Part shown: positions 19,392 to 29,477 of the stretch, one piece after another | Layout of the letters: every line of letters begins with the position of its first letter | Numbering within the stretch: position 1 is the stretch's first letter | Source: Leishmania infantum JPCM5 | Lineage: Eukaryota; Euglenozoa; Kinetoplastea; Trypanosomatida; Trypanosomatidae | Reading direction: 5' to 3' | DNA: 64,000 bases | NCBI RefSeq assembly: GCF_000002875.2 | Contig: NC_009398.2 | Span: 67,001-131,000, forward strand | The notes under the pieces: model-generated | Database searches by the model: none | The model's input: the letters and a program-made list of their open reading frames with translations, nothing else | What the model was told of the DNA's origin: nothing | Translations under genes and position numbers: made by a program

Positions 19392-20423
19392 ATGCACAAG
19401 AAGCTGCTTCTGTTTGGTGGCACCGGTTTCGTGGGCTCGTTGGTGGCACAAAAAGCGCTGAGTCGTGGCTACCGCGTTGTCATCGCGACCCGGGGCGGCG
19501 CACCGCCACTTGGCTCGCCAATGGACACGCTGTTCAAGCGTGTGCGCATGATTGGTGGGCCAGCTGCCGCGCGGGAATCCATGAGTGGAACCTCAACGAC
19601 GACTCAGCCGTCTGTAGCATCGTCACCTGCGAGCAGCAGTAGCGGCAGCACTCACCAGCGCCCTTCAGCGGATCAACTGGCCAAGATGGTGCACCAGATG
19701 GACGAGGAGAACGCGCTGGAGTTTGTCAGCATCGACGCCACAAGCAGGGACCAAGTGTTTCATTTTCTGCATGACCACTCAGACGCCACAGCGGTTGTCA
19801 ACGCCGTCGGCCTCCTCACGCGCAACTACGAGGACGCGCGGCAGGTCAATGGAGATGTCATGACGAACATTGCGGCCGGCGTCTTCCACCCGAAGTTGGC
19901 GCAGGCGGTGCAGAAGGTAGTGTACGTGTCGGCGGAGCCGTACAACCTGTACTCTCGACGCATCCTGGGAAGCAAGTATCTCTTGAAAGGGTACTTCCAC
20001 GGTAAGCGCATCGGCGAGAAGGCCGTACTGGAGAACCTTGGCAACAAAGGAGTGGTGCTGCGGCCCAGCTTCATCTACGGCACGCGTCACATCCTCGTCG
20101 CCTCCGCCGTGAACTCCGACGCCGTAAGCACGCTCTCCCTACCGCTGGGCTGGATCGGCCTGCCATTCGACAAGCTACTGACGGCCATCGGTGGCGGAAA
20201 ACTGTTAATGCCGCCGGTGAGCGTGGACGTGGTGGCCGAGGCAGCCGTGCGTGCGTGTGCGTGGGCAAATCAGCCTGGCAATGATATACACGGTATCTGT
20301 GACGTGTACCGCATGCATGACATCTGCAACGCTGTCGATCCGTCGCTGCACGAAGATAGCAAAGGCACCATGACGGCATCCGCTGCGTCGAAGGAAGCGA
20401 GCACGGTCAAGAACGATAAGTAG
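19392..20423 (+). CDS. COQ11-like atypical short-chain dehydrogenase (NAD(P)-binding)
   Basis: The protein has 343 residues. The N-terminus is a Rossmann nucleotide-binding turn, 'KLLLFGGTGFVGSLVAQKAL', with glycines G9, G10, G12 and G15, followed by 'GYRVVIATRGGAPP'. Later come 'VVNAVGLLTRNYEDARQVN', 'VVYVSAEPY', a Y201-x3-K205 pair and 'GVVLRPSFIYGTRH'. This order matches the atypical SDRs that include fungal Coq11 and complex I NDUFA9-type proteins; the resemblance to Coq11 (VVFGG.GFLG, YISA, KR.AE, VRPGFM) is the closest. Coq11 is associated with the ubiquinone synthesis complex on the mitochondrial inner membrane. A low-complexity Ser/Thr insert of about 50 residues sits near residues 55-100, and the C-terminal 30 residues are disordered. 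No clear targeting peptide is visible. 19392 is the only plausible ATG. Confidence 0.7.
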   Translation: MHKKLLLFGGTGFVGSLVAQKALSRGYRVVIATRGGAPPLGSPMDTLFKRVRMIGGPAAARESMSGTSTTTQPSVASSPASSSSGSTHQRPSADQLAKMVHQMDEENALEFVSIDATSRDQVFHFLHDHSDATAVVNAVGLLTRNYEDARQVNGDVMTNIAAGVFHPKLAQAVQKVVYVSAEPYNLYSRRILGSKYLLKGYFHGKRIGEKAVLENLGNKGVVLRPSFIYGTRHILVASAVNSDAVSTLSLPLGWIGLPFDKLLTAIGGGKLLMPPVSVDVVAEAAVRACAWANQPGNDIHGICDVYRMHDICNAVDPSLHEDSKGTMTASAASKEASTVKNDK

Positions 20424-20993
20424 AAGGAGGCGGTTGACAAGAGAGAGAGACAGGAAAGTGTGTGCCTGTGTGCGGATGGCCGGTGTTTACAAGAAACAGA
20501 AAAACGAGAATAAGCCGTGCGAGAGCGAGGGCACGCACGCCCACTCCTCCACATCGCGCCGGAAGCGCAGGCGCCCACACACACACACACAGGCAAGCTA
20601 CGGCATCGCACCTGTATGTGTATGTGTGTGTGTGTGTGTGCTCGTGCACTCTACGATAGGCAGCACTGGAAGAGGGGAAACAGAGCAGCGGGAGAGCCGG
20701 TACATTCATGGCGGAGGCTCCGAACGGGTTCTCCTTCAAAGGGAACGACTGTGGTGCTCTCCTCCTCTCACGCGCGCGTGCAAGTGCGCAGGTCTGTACT
20801 CGGCACATGCACATGCACAGTAGCCACAACAGCGATCGTGCGAGTTTCTCTTTCACATCCTTCCTCTTGCCTTGCGGGAGTCACGTAAAGAAAATCGCGT
20901 GCGCGCACATCCGCCGCGTCATCCCCCAGAGACGCGACAGTCTCCACTCATTCGCTCAGTGCCGCCGGCACCGTTGTCGTAGTAAGTGTCATC
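20424..20993. other. Spacer COQ11-like - mitochondrial unknown gene
   Basis: Short spacer with CA and GT microsatellites near 20575-20642 and an acceptor tract at 20845-20880. No coding sequence is supported. Confidence 0.55.
20845..20880 (+). promoter_or_regulatory. Candidate trans-splice acceptor for the gene at 20994
   Basis: The T/C-rich tract TTTCTCTTTCACATCCTTCC and following sequence ends in GGGAG (AG 20879-20880). The first ATG downstream is 20994. Confidence 0.45.
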
Positions 20994-21920
20994 ATGCAGC
21001 TCGCCCCACCATTCAGCAGGGTTGCGCGGCAGTTGCAGGAACCCCATAACCTCTCTCCCCTTCTTGGGCGACGTGCATGCGCCGCACCCGTAGCTGCGGC
21101 GTCGCCTTCGGCCTTCTGCACAGCGCGTCGATGCCTCTCTCAGCAAGCAAGCCACTGGCTGAACAAACTGCGCTACGGCGCCGATGATGCGCCGACGATG
21201 GGGTCGTGGGACAGCGCCTACGAGGACGACGCCATGGACACACGCAAGCTCTACTGCAAAGCCCTCGTGCACGCCTCCGGCGGGAGCCGCCTGGCGCGCG
21301 ACTGGATCGCCGGATGCGCTGCTCTCACCAGCCCCGACCCATCCCTCATCTACACAGCGCTGCAGCACGCCGCGACGGAGGCGGATGTGGAGGAGCTGCG
21401 AGAGCACATTCTTGGGCGTCTGCTCGGGCAGGAAAGCCCCAGGCGAGGCGGCCGCAGTGGCGGCTCGCGCGACAACGAAGTGCGGACGAGCTTTGGCATG
21501 TGTGCAGAAAGCGAGAAGGAGGTGGTGGTACCCGGCACAGGCAACGTTGCGGCTGAGCGAGCCGTAGCACCGAACTGCGCGGGGCAACCCAGCATCCATG
21601 AGCGCGATGGCGAGGATGGCGCAAGTGAGGCCGCTTCACCGCCGATCACCTCAGAGGGTATTCGCGATGCCGAGCACTACCTCCTCCAGCGCTCGCGAGA
21701 GGTTCGCTGCTTCATGTACGACGCCATGACCGCCAGCCTCTTCCATAGCAATAACGACCTGCGCACGGTCGAGGCGGCGCGGCGACACACCTTCTGGATC
21801 GGCTTGGCCCAATTCGGTCTTTCCTTCGACGAGTTGACGGCGCTCTGGCGCCTAGTGGAGGCGGAGCTGCTGCTGAAGAAGGAGAAGATCAAAGTGCTTG
21901 GGCAGCCGTGGGGCGAGTAG
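20994..21920 (+). CDS. Unknown kinetoplastid protein, probably mitochondrial
   Basis: The protein has 308 residues and I do not recognise it. The first 45 residues are rich in Arg, Ser, Ala and Leu with almost no acidic residues (MQLAPPFSRVARQLQ..., then RRACAAPVAAAS and ARRCLSQQ), as expected of a mitochondrial presequence. Two helical blocks follow. Residues 60-145 include 'TRKLYCKALVHASGGSRLARDW' and 'DVEELREHILGRLLG'. Residues 220-305 include 'DAEHYLLQRSREVRCFMYDAM', 'RRHTFWIGLAQFGLSFDELTALWRLVEAEL' and a lysine-rich end. They are joined by a low-complexity linker of about 70 residues. There is no membrane segment and no catalytic motif that I can name. The start is the first ATG after the acceptor candidate, and the presequence-like N-terminus supports it. 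Confidence 0.7.
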   Translation: MQLAPPFSRVARQLQEPHNLSPLLGRRACAAPVAAASPSAFCTARRCLSQQASHWLNKLRYGADDAPTMGSWDSAYEDDAMDTRKLYCKALVHASGGSRLARDWIAGCAALTSPDPSLIYTALQHAATEADVEELREHILGRLLGQESPRRGGRSGGSRDNEVRTSFGMCAESEKEVVVPGTGNVAAERAVAPNCAGQPSIHERDGEDGASEAASPPITSEGIRDAEHYLLQRSREVRCFMYDAMTASLFHSNNDLRTVEAARRHTFWIGLAQFGLSFDELTALWRLVEAELLLKKEKIKVLGQPWGE

Positions 21921-22694
21921 TGGCGCGTGTCGCGTCGCCTGTCCCTGGAGGCTTTCGAGCTGTGCCAAAAACCGATCTTCTCGCACCCGCCCTCTCTCTA
22001 TCCGTGTGTGTGTGTGTGTGTGTACGCGCGCGCCTCCACGCTCTTTAAGATCCCTCTCACTTCACTGTACACGCTGCACGTGCGCATCTGCCCAGCAGCA
22101 ACCGTTCACGAAGACGCACACCCTCTCCGCCTGGTGTCCTCAGCACCGAAAGATTGCAGGAAGAGCGCATCCGCAGATGAAGGGCAGCAAAGGAGAGGCC
22201 CTTCAGGTATGCGTCGATGTGCAAGACGGCTCGGGCTCGTCACCCCCCCCCCTCGTTCACATCGGCCCACTTCTCAGAGCGAACGAAGAGAGCCCCGTCG
22301 TGTCGATCCACGAGTGGCGCTTCGAGAATGCCTTCCGTCGCCGCCTTCATCCTCGCAACTCCCCCCCCCACGCACACCCTTCCTCTCTTTCCGCCTCTTG
22401 CTCCCACTCCCTCTGCTCCTCATCTGCACGCGCCTGTGCACACACACACACACACACACACGCACACGTGCGATAACGTGTGGATCCCTGAATGGCATCT
22501 GCAGTATTGTATCGCTGTGCAGCCTCACTGCATCCTCTCCCTCTCCTCGTTTACTTCTGTTCGCCCGTCTTTCCTTGCCTTCGTGCCTCTCTGCGGTGCC
22601 TATCACCCCCCGCCTCTGCGCAGACAAGCACGCGTTGGAGCAAGCATCTGCCCTGTGCCACAGCTTACCATCACCACCGCTGCGCATCGCCATC
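21921..22694. other. Spacer upstream of proteasome alpha3
   Basis: GT and CA microsatellites (about 22004-22022 and 22437-22462) and strongly pyrimidine-rich sequence from 22380 to 22620. The frame is open into the proteasome gene but the composition is leader-like, so it is not treated as coding. Confidence 0.55.
22529..22623 (+). promoter_or_regulatory. Candidate trans-splice acceptor for proteasome alpha3
   Basis: About 90 nt of C/T-rich sequence ends in GCGCAG (AG 22622-22623). The first ATG after it is 22695, giving a 5' UTR of about 70 nt. Confidence 0.55.
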
Positions 22695-23552
22695 ATGTCT
22701 CACCGGTACGACTCCCGCACCACCACCTTCTCCCCTGAGGGTCGCCTCTACCAGGTGGAGTACGCCGTGGAGGCGATTCAGCAGGCCGGCACCGTCATCG
22801 GCGTATGCACGAAGGACGGCGTCGTGCTGGCGGGCGAGAAGATGGTGCCGCACCCGCTCTTTGATAGCGAAAACATGCAGGACAAGAACACCAGTGGGGA
22901 GAAGATGTACAAGATCGCCGAGCACATCGGCTGCAGCGTGGCGGGTGTGACGTCGGATGCGTACGCCTTGCTGAACTACGCTCGGCTTTCGGCACTGCGC
23001 CACCAGTACACCTTCCAGGAGCCGATGGCGATCGAGGATCTCTGCCGCATCCTGTGTGACGAGAAGCAGCTCTACACGCAGTACGGCGGCGTGCGCCCCT
23101 ACGGTGTCTCCTTCCTGCTTGTTGGATGGGACCGCTACTACGGTTATCAGCTCTACTCCACCGAGCCGAGCGGCGACTACAGCGCCTGGAGTGCGTACGC
23201 GATCGGACAGAACGACCAGGTGGCGCACTCACTCTTGAAGAAGGACTGGCACGAGAACATGACGCTAGAGGACGGCATGCTGCTGGCGCTGCGGGTGCTG
23301 GGCAAGACGATGGACACGGCAAAGATCGACCTCGGCCGGGTGGAGGTGGCGGTGATGCGCAAGGTACCCGCTTCGAACGTTGATCAGCTGCTCGACCCGT
23401 TCAAGCACCACCCCAAGACGACGCCTCAGTTTCAGATTCTCACCCTTAGTGAACTGAAGCCGCACGCCGAACGCGCCGACCAGGCCAGGGAGGCGGAGGA
23501 GCAGGCCGAGGCGGAGCGTCAGCGCCAGCAGGAGCAGGCTCTGGAGTCGTAA
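22695..23552 (+). CDS. 20S proteasome subunit alpha3 (PSMA4/Pre9 type)
   Basis: The protein has 285 residues. The N-terminus 'MSHRYDSRTTTFSPEGRLYQ' followed by VEYA is the alpha-subunit signature in the form typical of alpha3: RYDSRTT.FSPEGRLYQVEYA, with the Tyr-Asp-Arg gate residues. Further family blocks are 'GVVLAGEKMVPHPLFD', 'YKIAEHIGCSVAGVTSDA', 'YTQYGGVRPYGVSFLLVGWD', 'YQLYSTEPSGDYSAW' and a final Glu/Gln-rich tail, a charged end as in other alpha3 subunits. Alpha subunits form the outer rings of the 20S core and gate substrate entry; they are not catalytic. Compared with human PSMA4 there is a short insertion after 'HPLFDSENMQDKNTSGEKM'. The start is fixed by the conserved N-terminus. 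The alpha-number follows the general eukaryotic scheme and trypanosomatid naming may differ. Confidence 0.95.
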   Translation: MSHRYDSRTTTFSPEGRLYQVEYAVEAIQQAGTVIGVCTKDGVVLAGEKMVPHPLFDSENMQDKNTSGEKMYKIAEHIGCSVAGVTSDAYALLNYARLSALRHQYTFQEPMAIEDLCRILCDEKQLYTQYGGVRPYGVSFLLVGWDRYYGYQLYSTEPSGDYSAWSAYAIGQNDQVAHSLLKKDWHENMTLEDGMLLALRVLGKTMDTAKIDLGRVEVAVMRKVPASNVDQLLDPFKHHPKTTPQFQILTLSELKPHAERADQAREAEEQAEAERQRQQEQALES

Positions 23553-24282
23553 GGCCTCCGCGCGCGTTTGGGGTCTGTGTGTGTGTGTGTGTGTGTGTAT
23601 AGGGTACGCGACTGATATATGCGTTGCGCACGCAGAAGAGGAGACACAGAAAGAGAGGAGGGGCGATAGAAGACAAAGGTGTCGGCACGGGCCCCGGAGC
23701 TGCACGAGGAGGCATCCCTCGGCGACATGCACACATATCCGTTCGAGTCACATCCCCGCTCAGCCGCATGCGCCGGAGTGAGGTGAACGGCAGCAGGGGC
23801 ATCGCTCTCCAAGCATACATAGGTATATATATATATATATTTGCCGCAAATCCCCTCCCTCCCGGCTCCGTCCTCCATCTTCAACGTGTATGCGCGCGAG
23901 GTTGTGTAGAGGGTGAGGGGAGAGGGAGGAGGGTCCGTCACTAGCGGCTATCGGCGTCCCCTTCCTCCCCTCTCTACGCTTCTTTGTTCGTTTTCTCTTA
24001 TACCACTGCCCTCCCCCTTCCCCTCGTGTTCTCTCCTCCCTAAAGCAGCCCACCACTTCTGTCTCTCTCTGTGTGCCTGTGTGTGTGTCTGTGAAGAGGG
24101 GTGTGTGTGGGGGCAGGGGAGGGTGGTGGCAGGGGCGATCCGATGTACGGCGGCGAAGTTAAAGAAACGAAGAGAAAAAGTTGATGGGTCATACCATCGT
24201 ATTCGGCGCGTGCGGGTGTGTCTATGCGTGCGTGCGGCCGTGCGTCGCCCGCTGGGCTGGCCTGTCTGCCTATCTGTCTGTC

Positions 24283-24283
<1 letters not shown>

Positions 24284-24318
<35 letters not shown>
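24284..24318 (+). repeat. (GT)n microsatellite preceded by TCTG repeats
   Basis: TCTGTCTGTCTG passes into an uninterrupted GT run of about 30 bp in the proteasome-permease spacer. Confidence 0.9.
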
Positions 24319-24319
<1 letters not shown>

Positions 24320-25089
24320 ATGGGTGGATGAAAGGGAAGGGAAGAGGGAGGTGGAGGGCGTATGTGTTGCATGGGGTGATGGTCTTGTCTGATTGAGCAA
24401 AGCAAGTACATCGAAGAACGTGTGAAGACGACAACGCCAAAAAAAAAAGCGTGGTACATGGGCGCGCACGAACAAGCAGGAGGCAGTATCACGACCCATC
24501 CACACCCCCATCGACTACACGCACACGCGTAGCGCATCGAATTCTCGATGCGGCGCATGTGTCGCAGCGTGTGCGGGTATTTTTGTTGTGTGGATGCGCG
24601 AGCGCGCACTCACTCCTGTTTCTGCTTCGTCCCCCCCACACACACACACAAGCACTCTCCCTCCCCGTCTTCCTCCCTCTCTCCTGCCGGCTTTCGACGG
24701 CGGCCCATCGCCGACACACATCCACACGCGTCAACAACACAATGGCATTGGGACGCACGTACATGTGCGTGTATGCATATACCATCTTTTTTCCGCACCG
24801 ATTCTGGCAGTGGTCACACGCAGTACAACACCTCTCTTGCCTTCCTCTCTTCCTCACTCTTACCATCCACACCACCACGCGTTCACTGACACCCCTACCC
24901 ACAAGCATCTATATAACAATCTGTCGCTTCCCCAAACCCCTCCAACTCCCTCCGCCACAGCCACCACCACCACCACAGCGCTGGCTTTTATCGCACGGTC
25001 CACCTCCCCTCCCACACGCGCGCAAGAGCTTTTCTTTGGCGTTTCTGCTTGTGAAGAGGAGGAGGGAGAGGTATACGCATACCTACCTA

Positions 25090-25131
25090 CATATATATAT
25101 ATATATTCTATAGAATATATATATATATGTG
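25090..25131. repeat. AT-rich palindrome
   Basis: (AT)n, then TTCTATAGAA, then (AT)n. Bases 25093-25128 are exactly self-complementary about the centre 25110/25111, and in RNA the stem would extend to 25090-25131 with one U-G pair. It lies in the long spacer between proteasome alpha3 and the permease. Confidence 0.9.
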
Positions 25132-26252
25132 AGCGAGAGACAGGAAGAGGGGGGACGAAAGACGCGAGCAAACAAAAACAAAGGCACACGCGTGCACCGT
25201 GGCACCTGCCGGCACTACCAACTCCTCTTCTTCGTCTTTGACCCACACCCGCCCTCTCTCGCTCTCCCTTCCTCTGTTTCTCGTTGCGTCGTCGTTCTTC
25301 TTTTTCTTGGGACCTCGACCCACTCACCCAAGCCCAGCCCGTCTGCCCCTCATCGCAGCTCCGCGCACTGCCCTCTCTCTACTCATTCGCGTTTTTTGTT
25401 GTTGCCTCGCTTTGTTTTCCTCGGGTGCACCCCACACGTGTCATTCTGGCAGTGTGGCGTGTGTGCTGCGTCTTCATTTTGTTGGCCGCACGCAGCAGCA
25501 GCAGCGGTAGTAGGGCACCCATACGTGCAGCTCCCCCAACCAGTGGGCCATATCCACGTAGCGCACGAACGTGGACTGCACGCACAAGCCACTGGTCGTC
25601 GTCGTTGTTTTTTTCTTCCTTTTCTGTCCTCTTTCCGTCATCTTTCGCTCTTGTCGCTGGGCTCCCTGGCTGGCCAGCGTGTGTGCTCTTCGGTCTCTGA
25701 TCGGATCACAGCTCGTGTGTCACTGTCCCGCCATCGATCCGCGGCCCACCCACCCACCCCCCTCCCCTCTCGTCTCCTACTCAGTCTCGCCGCAGCACTT
25801 GTGCAGCTCGTTTTATTCGCGCCGGCCAAGGGACGTCCGCATTGGCCCGCGCGGCCATAGATTTACGTGCACACCGAGACCGCCATTTGTGTCTCTCCAC
25901 TATAGTGCAAGGAGCTACTGGCGTGCGTCTAGCTGTGTATAGTCGTGTGTGTGTGTGCGCGCGCGTGGACGTGAGTGTGTCGGTGTTTGATTGCGTGAGT
26001 GCGTACTTCTGTCCTCCTCCTTGTTTTGATTGTTTGAGGTGGTGACACAACCACACTCACCATCGAAGAAAACGCGGGCACACGCTCACAGCCGCATCAT
26101 CACCACGCACTCGCGCTGGCTCTCCTTCTCCTCGCCTCTCTCTCTTATTCACGCAATATCACAGGCGCCTCAGGCTTTGCTGTTGATTTCTCGTTAAATA
26201 TTCTTGGCTTGACGCCGTTGCCGCCTTTGCCGTGTGCGCGCGTGGGCATCAT

Positions 26253-26290
26253 CGGCCCCCTCCCCCATCGCTTGCTCGTTTTTTCTCTAG
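26253..26290 (+). promoter_or_regulatory. Candidate trans-splice acceptor for the POT1-like permease
   Basis: CCCCCTCCCCCATCGCTTGC and then TTTTTTCTCTAG, with AG at 26289-26290. The first ATG downstream is 26407, giving a leader of about 116 nt. Confidence 0.55.
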
Positions 26291-26406
26291 CATCCGCGTG
26301 TCTGCCATCCTGCCCTCAGCTCGCTGCTGCGGGCGGTTGTGTCGCATCTGTCCCTCTACAGATTTTCACCGATCGTCCGCCACCCTCGCCACCACACCGG
26401 GCTGGG

Positions 26407-28818
26407 ATGCGCCATGCCCGCGAACGCAGCGCAGCTACGGATGGTACACATGCTGGCGACGGCGACCTCGTCCACGCACCGTCAACGATGAAAGATGTCG
26501 TCAGCGTGAATGGCATCTCGCTCGGCTGCGGTGGCAACGAGGACGAGATGCTGGCCACCGCTGCCAACGGCAAGTTGGGTCGCTCGCGCCGCCACGTGGA
26601 AGTCATCTTCCACCCGGAGCTACGGCGCACCAAGGAGGTGATTCGGCGCCCAGAGTGGGTGCGCCGCGCTGGCGAATGTGTCGCCCATCGCGGCTCCCTC
26701 AGCACCATCGCCCTCTTCGGCATCATGTTCGCCAACTGTGTTGGTGGCGGCTACGGCTTCGAGGATGGCATCGGGTCGGCTGGTCCCCTCATCACGCTTA
26801 TTGTGTGTGGTATCTTGCCGTGGTTGTGGGCCTTCCCTACCGGGTTGGCAGTCGCCGAGCTGTCCACCGCCGTGCCGAGCAACTCGGGTGTGCTGATGTG
26901 GACGAACGCGGCGTTCCCACCCTTCATGTCATTTATGTGCATTCTTGCAACCATCTTCATCACCTTCATTGGCAATGCCACGTACCCGAACCTCACGGCC
27001 GAGTACGCACAGCAGTTGGGCAACCTCAAACTCGCTCCGGTGGCGGGTGTGAAGGTCGGTGTGGTGGCGCTCTGCTGCATCCTCAACTGCGTCGGCGTCG
27101 AGATCGTCGGCAGCTCCTCCATCATCCTCTGTGCCATAACCATTTTGCCCTTCACGCTGCTGACGGTGATCCAACTCTTCTCCAAGGGCTTCAACAGGGC
27201 GGTGCTTTATGTGGATGTGAAGAAGGTGAAGTGGGCCGAGTTCTTCTCCATCCTTAGCTGGAACTACGCCAACATTGAAAACGCTGGCGCTGTCGTCGAG
27301 GAAGTCGCGAACCCGCGCCGGGCTCTTCCAAAGGCCATGATGATGCTGATGCTGAGCACGTACGTCGGCTACGTCATGCCGATGCTCGCTGGCGTGAGCG
27401 CCATGGGTGTTAATCAGGACTACTCGAAGTGGAAGGCGGGGCACTGGCCTGAGGTGGCGAAGGTGATCGCCGGTGACTGGCTCAAGTACATGCTGTTCGC
27501 CGGCGCGCTGCTCAGCGGCATCGGCTTCACCCTGACCAGCATGTGCTGCACGAGCCGGCTGCTGGCAGGCATGGGCACCATGCAGATGTTCCCAAAGAAG
27601 GTGTCGAGGGTGATCGGTTACTACCACCCGCGCCTTGGCACTCCCATCCCGGCCATCCTCATCAACTCTCTCGTCACTCTCGTCTTCAGCGTGAGCATGG
27701 AATTCACCAGCGTCGTATCGCTGTGTCAATCTATCTATTGCCTCCGCATGCTGCTCATCTACGCGTCGCTCGTCAAGCTGCGCATCGACTATCCAAACCT
27801 GCCACGGCCCTACGCACTCCCCTTCAGCACCTGCACGACGGCATTGGTGCTGCTGCCGGCGGCGGCCTTCTCGCTTATGGCCTCGATCGTGTCAGCCATG
27901 ACCTCCCTCGGCATAGGCGTGGCGCTTGTCGGCTTCGTCGTCGTTGGAAGTGGTGTTTCGTGGCTGTACTGCCGCATATTTGCCCGCAACGGCTTTCAAG
28001 GCGTCATTGTGCAGTGCGAGGTGTCCTCAGGTGACGACGCGGAGGCCGGCGCGGCCGACGGCGCCGACGGAAGCGCGCTGAGCGAGGGCGTCTTCTACGC
28101 GGATGAAGAGCTCAACAGCGGCGAGCCGGTGGACGACCTTCTTCTCGGTATTTTGCCGATGCCTCTGGCCGCGCCAGGGCCGGTTGCATCGACCACCTTG
28201 CCGCGCGGCAGCGAAGTCAATTCCAGTCAGTGGCACGTGTGGCATGGGATGACAGACCGCGACGCCATCGGCAGTCAGGCGGGAGAGGAGATGATTGGCA
28301 TGGAGTACACCTCTCAGGACGGGCCCAACACGGATATAATGTTTGTGAACAACAACGCGACAGAGCATGCGCTGGGGAGCAGCACCGCTGGCTGCTCGCC
28401 AACCAGCAGCTTCCCCACCTACAGGGTCGCCTGCGGCGCTGAGACGACCATGCGTCACCGCCACCGCGCCCGCAGCCACGGCGCCGGTGGCGGCGGAGGC
28501 GGTGCGACCAACAGCGGCAACTACGGCCCGGCCGTGAGCGGCGAGGAGAGCGGCGAGGATACCAATATCACCCCCGCGGAGCATAGCGGTGGCGGCTTCA
28601 CATTGTCAGCTACAGGTCGGCCTGTACAGGTGCTGTCGACATCGCCGCCGCAACTGATATTGAGTCCACAGCAGGTTCTCCTCAATGTGCCGGCCGCTGG
28701 CAGTTGGAGCAGCAGCCGATCTCCAACGCCAGTCAGCGGTCGTCACAGCCCGATCTCGACAAGCGCCATAAATATGAGCACGACCAGGAAGCCGCCCCCT
28801 CCCCCGACCTCTCTGTAA
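26407..28818 (+). CDS. POT1: APC-superfamily permease, probably polyamine transporter (POT1/PUT type)
   Basis: The protein has 803 residues, with a polar N-terminus of about 98 residues, about twelve membrane segments between residues 99 and 535, and a disordered tail of about 260 residues. The first membrane segments read 'GFEDGIGSAGPLITLIVCGI' then 'LPWLWAFPTGLAVAELSTAVP', which closely parallels G.EDSVGAAGPLLALLGF and FP.IWS.PEAL.TAEL of plant polyamine uptake transporters. The segment 'SWNYANIENAGAVVEEVANP' followed by RRALPKA corresponds to their NLNYWD..STLAGEVE.P..TFPKA. These proton-coupled plasma-membrane permeases import putrescine and spermidine, which trypanosomatids need for trypanothione. 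The length and type agree with the Leishmania POT1 permease as I remember it, but that identity was not checked. The tail is rich in Gly, Ser, Pro and His and may be regulatory. The first ATG after the acceptor was used. A neutral amino acid permease remains an alternative. Confidence 0.8.
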   Translation: MRHARERSAATDGTHAGDGDLVHAPSTMKDVVSVNGISLGCGGNEDEMLATAANGKLGRSRRHVEVIFHPELRRTKEVIRRPEWVRRAGECVAHRGSLSTIALFGIMFANCVGGGYGFEDGIGSAGPLITLIVCGILPWLWAFPTGLAVAELSTAVPSNSGVLMWTNAAFPPFMSFMCILATIFITFIGNATYPNLTAEYAQQLGNLKLAPVAGVKVGVVALCCILNCVGVEIVGSSSIILCAITILPFTLLTVIQLFSKGFNRAVLYVDVKKVKWAEFFSILSWNYANIENAGAVVEEVANPRRALPKAMMMLMLSTYVGYVMPMLAGVSAMGVNQDYSKWKAGHWPEVAKVIAGDWLKYMLFAGALLSGIGFTLTSMCCTSRLLAGMGTMQMFPKKVSRVIGYYHPRLGTPIPAILINSLVTLVFSVSMEFTSVVSLCQSIYCLRMLLIYASLVKLRIDYPNLPRPYALPFSTCTTALVLLPAAAFSLMASIVSAMTSLGIGVALVGFVVVGSGVSWLYCRIFARNGFQGVIVQCEVSSGDDAEAGAADGADGSALSEGVFYADEELNSGEPVDDLLLGILPMPLAAPGPVASTTLPRGSEVNSSQWHVWHGMTDRDAIGSQAGEEMIGMEYTSQDGPNTDIMFVNNNATEHALGSSTAGCSPTSSFPTYRVACGAETTMRHRHRARSHGAGGGGGGATNSGNYGPAVSGEESGEDTNITPAEHSGGGFTLSATGRPVQVLSTSPPQLILSPQQVLLNVPAAGSWSSSRSPTPVSGRHSPISTSAINMSTTRKPPPPPTSL

Positions 28819-29428
28819 TTCAGCAGCTCCCCACGCCGGTGCAGGCGCGTCTGCTTGCTATGCACCACTGCTGTCTGAGCACATAGATGCGCATGCATGA
28901 GGGTGGTTGGTTGAGTGCCCTTTGAATGAGTTTGTGTGTGTGTGTATGTGACGTTATGGCGAGCGAGTGCGCGCCTCTTCTGGGCCGTTGACTCTCCTCT
29001 CGCTCCCCGCCACCCCTCACGTTCGTTTGCCGGTCTCGAGAGAGCACCTCGCGAGAGACACAGGCAAATGGAGGCGAGTACGTAAGTGCGAGTGCGTGTC
29101 CATCTCCTCCAAGCTCCGCTCTTGTCAGTTTTCTTCTTGCTTCGCTCTTGTATATGTTGCTGGTTTCGGTGCTTCGTTTTCTGGTGTCTTCTGTTCGCCC
29201 ACTCGGCAGGCTCCTCTGAAAGAGGCACCTTGTGTGTGTGCGTGTGTGTGTGTGTTTCGGCTTTTGTGTACGCGACCGCATCCCTACTCCTCTCTCGCGC
29301 GTTCTCTACCTCTCCCGTGCGCTGCGCGACCTTCACGTGGCCCGCGTCAGCCCTTGTTGGTTTGTTTTTCCTTGCTATACGTATATCCCTCTGCGGATAA
29401 GGAGGATGCACCCACTCCTCCATTGTAC

Positions 29429-29477
29429 ATATATATATATATATCCGCATGCACACACACACACATATATATATATA
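29429..29477. repeat. (TA)n-(CA)n-(TA)n compound microsatellite
   Basis: TATATATATATATATATC, then GCATGCACACACACACAC, then ATATATATATATAT. It is in the spacer before the AAAP transporter. The two AT arms could pair with each other around the CA centre. Confidence 0.85.

Larger units (their letters stand above)
23553..26406. other. Long spacer proteasome alpha3 - POT1-like permease
   Basis: 2.85 kb without a supported gene. It holds GT/TCTG microsatellites (23576-23599, 24284-24318), TA runs (about 23824-23840), CA runs, a perfect AT palindrome at 25090-25131, and long pyrimidine-rich sequence from 25200 to 26330. Long 5' and 3' UTRs for the two flanking genes are the simplest explanation. 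Confidence 0.55.

Noticed and set aside
21921..22694. In-frame continuation from the gene at 20994 through its TAG into proteasome alpha3, suggesting a read-through fusion
   Set aside because: Both genes share a frame, but the connecting sequence is a C/T-rich leader with microsatellites and a strong splice acceptor. Absence of stops is expected at this GC content.
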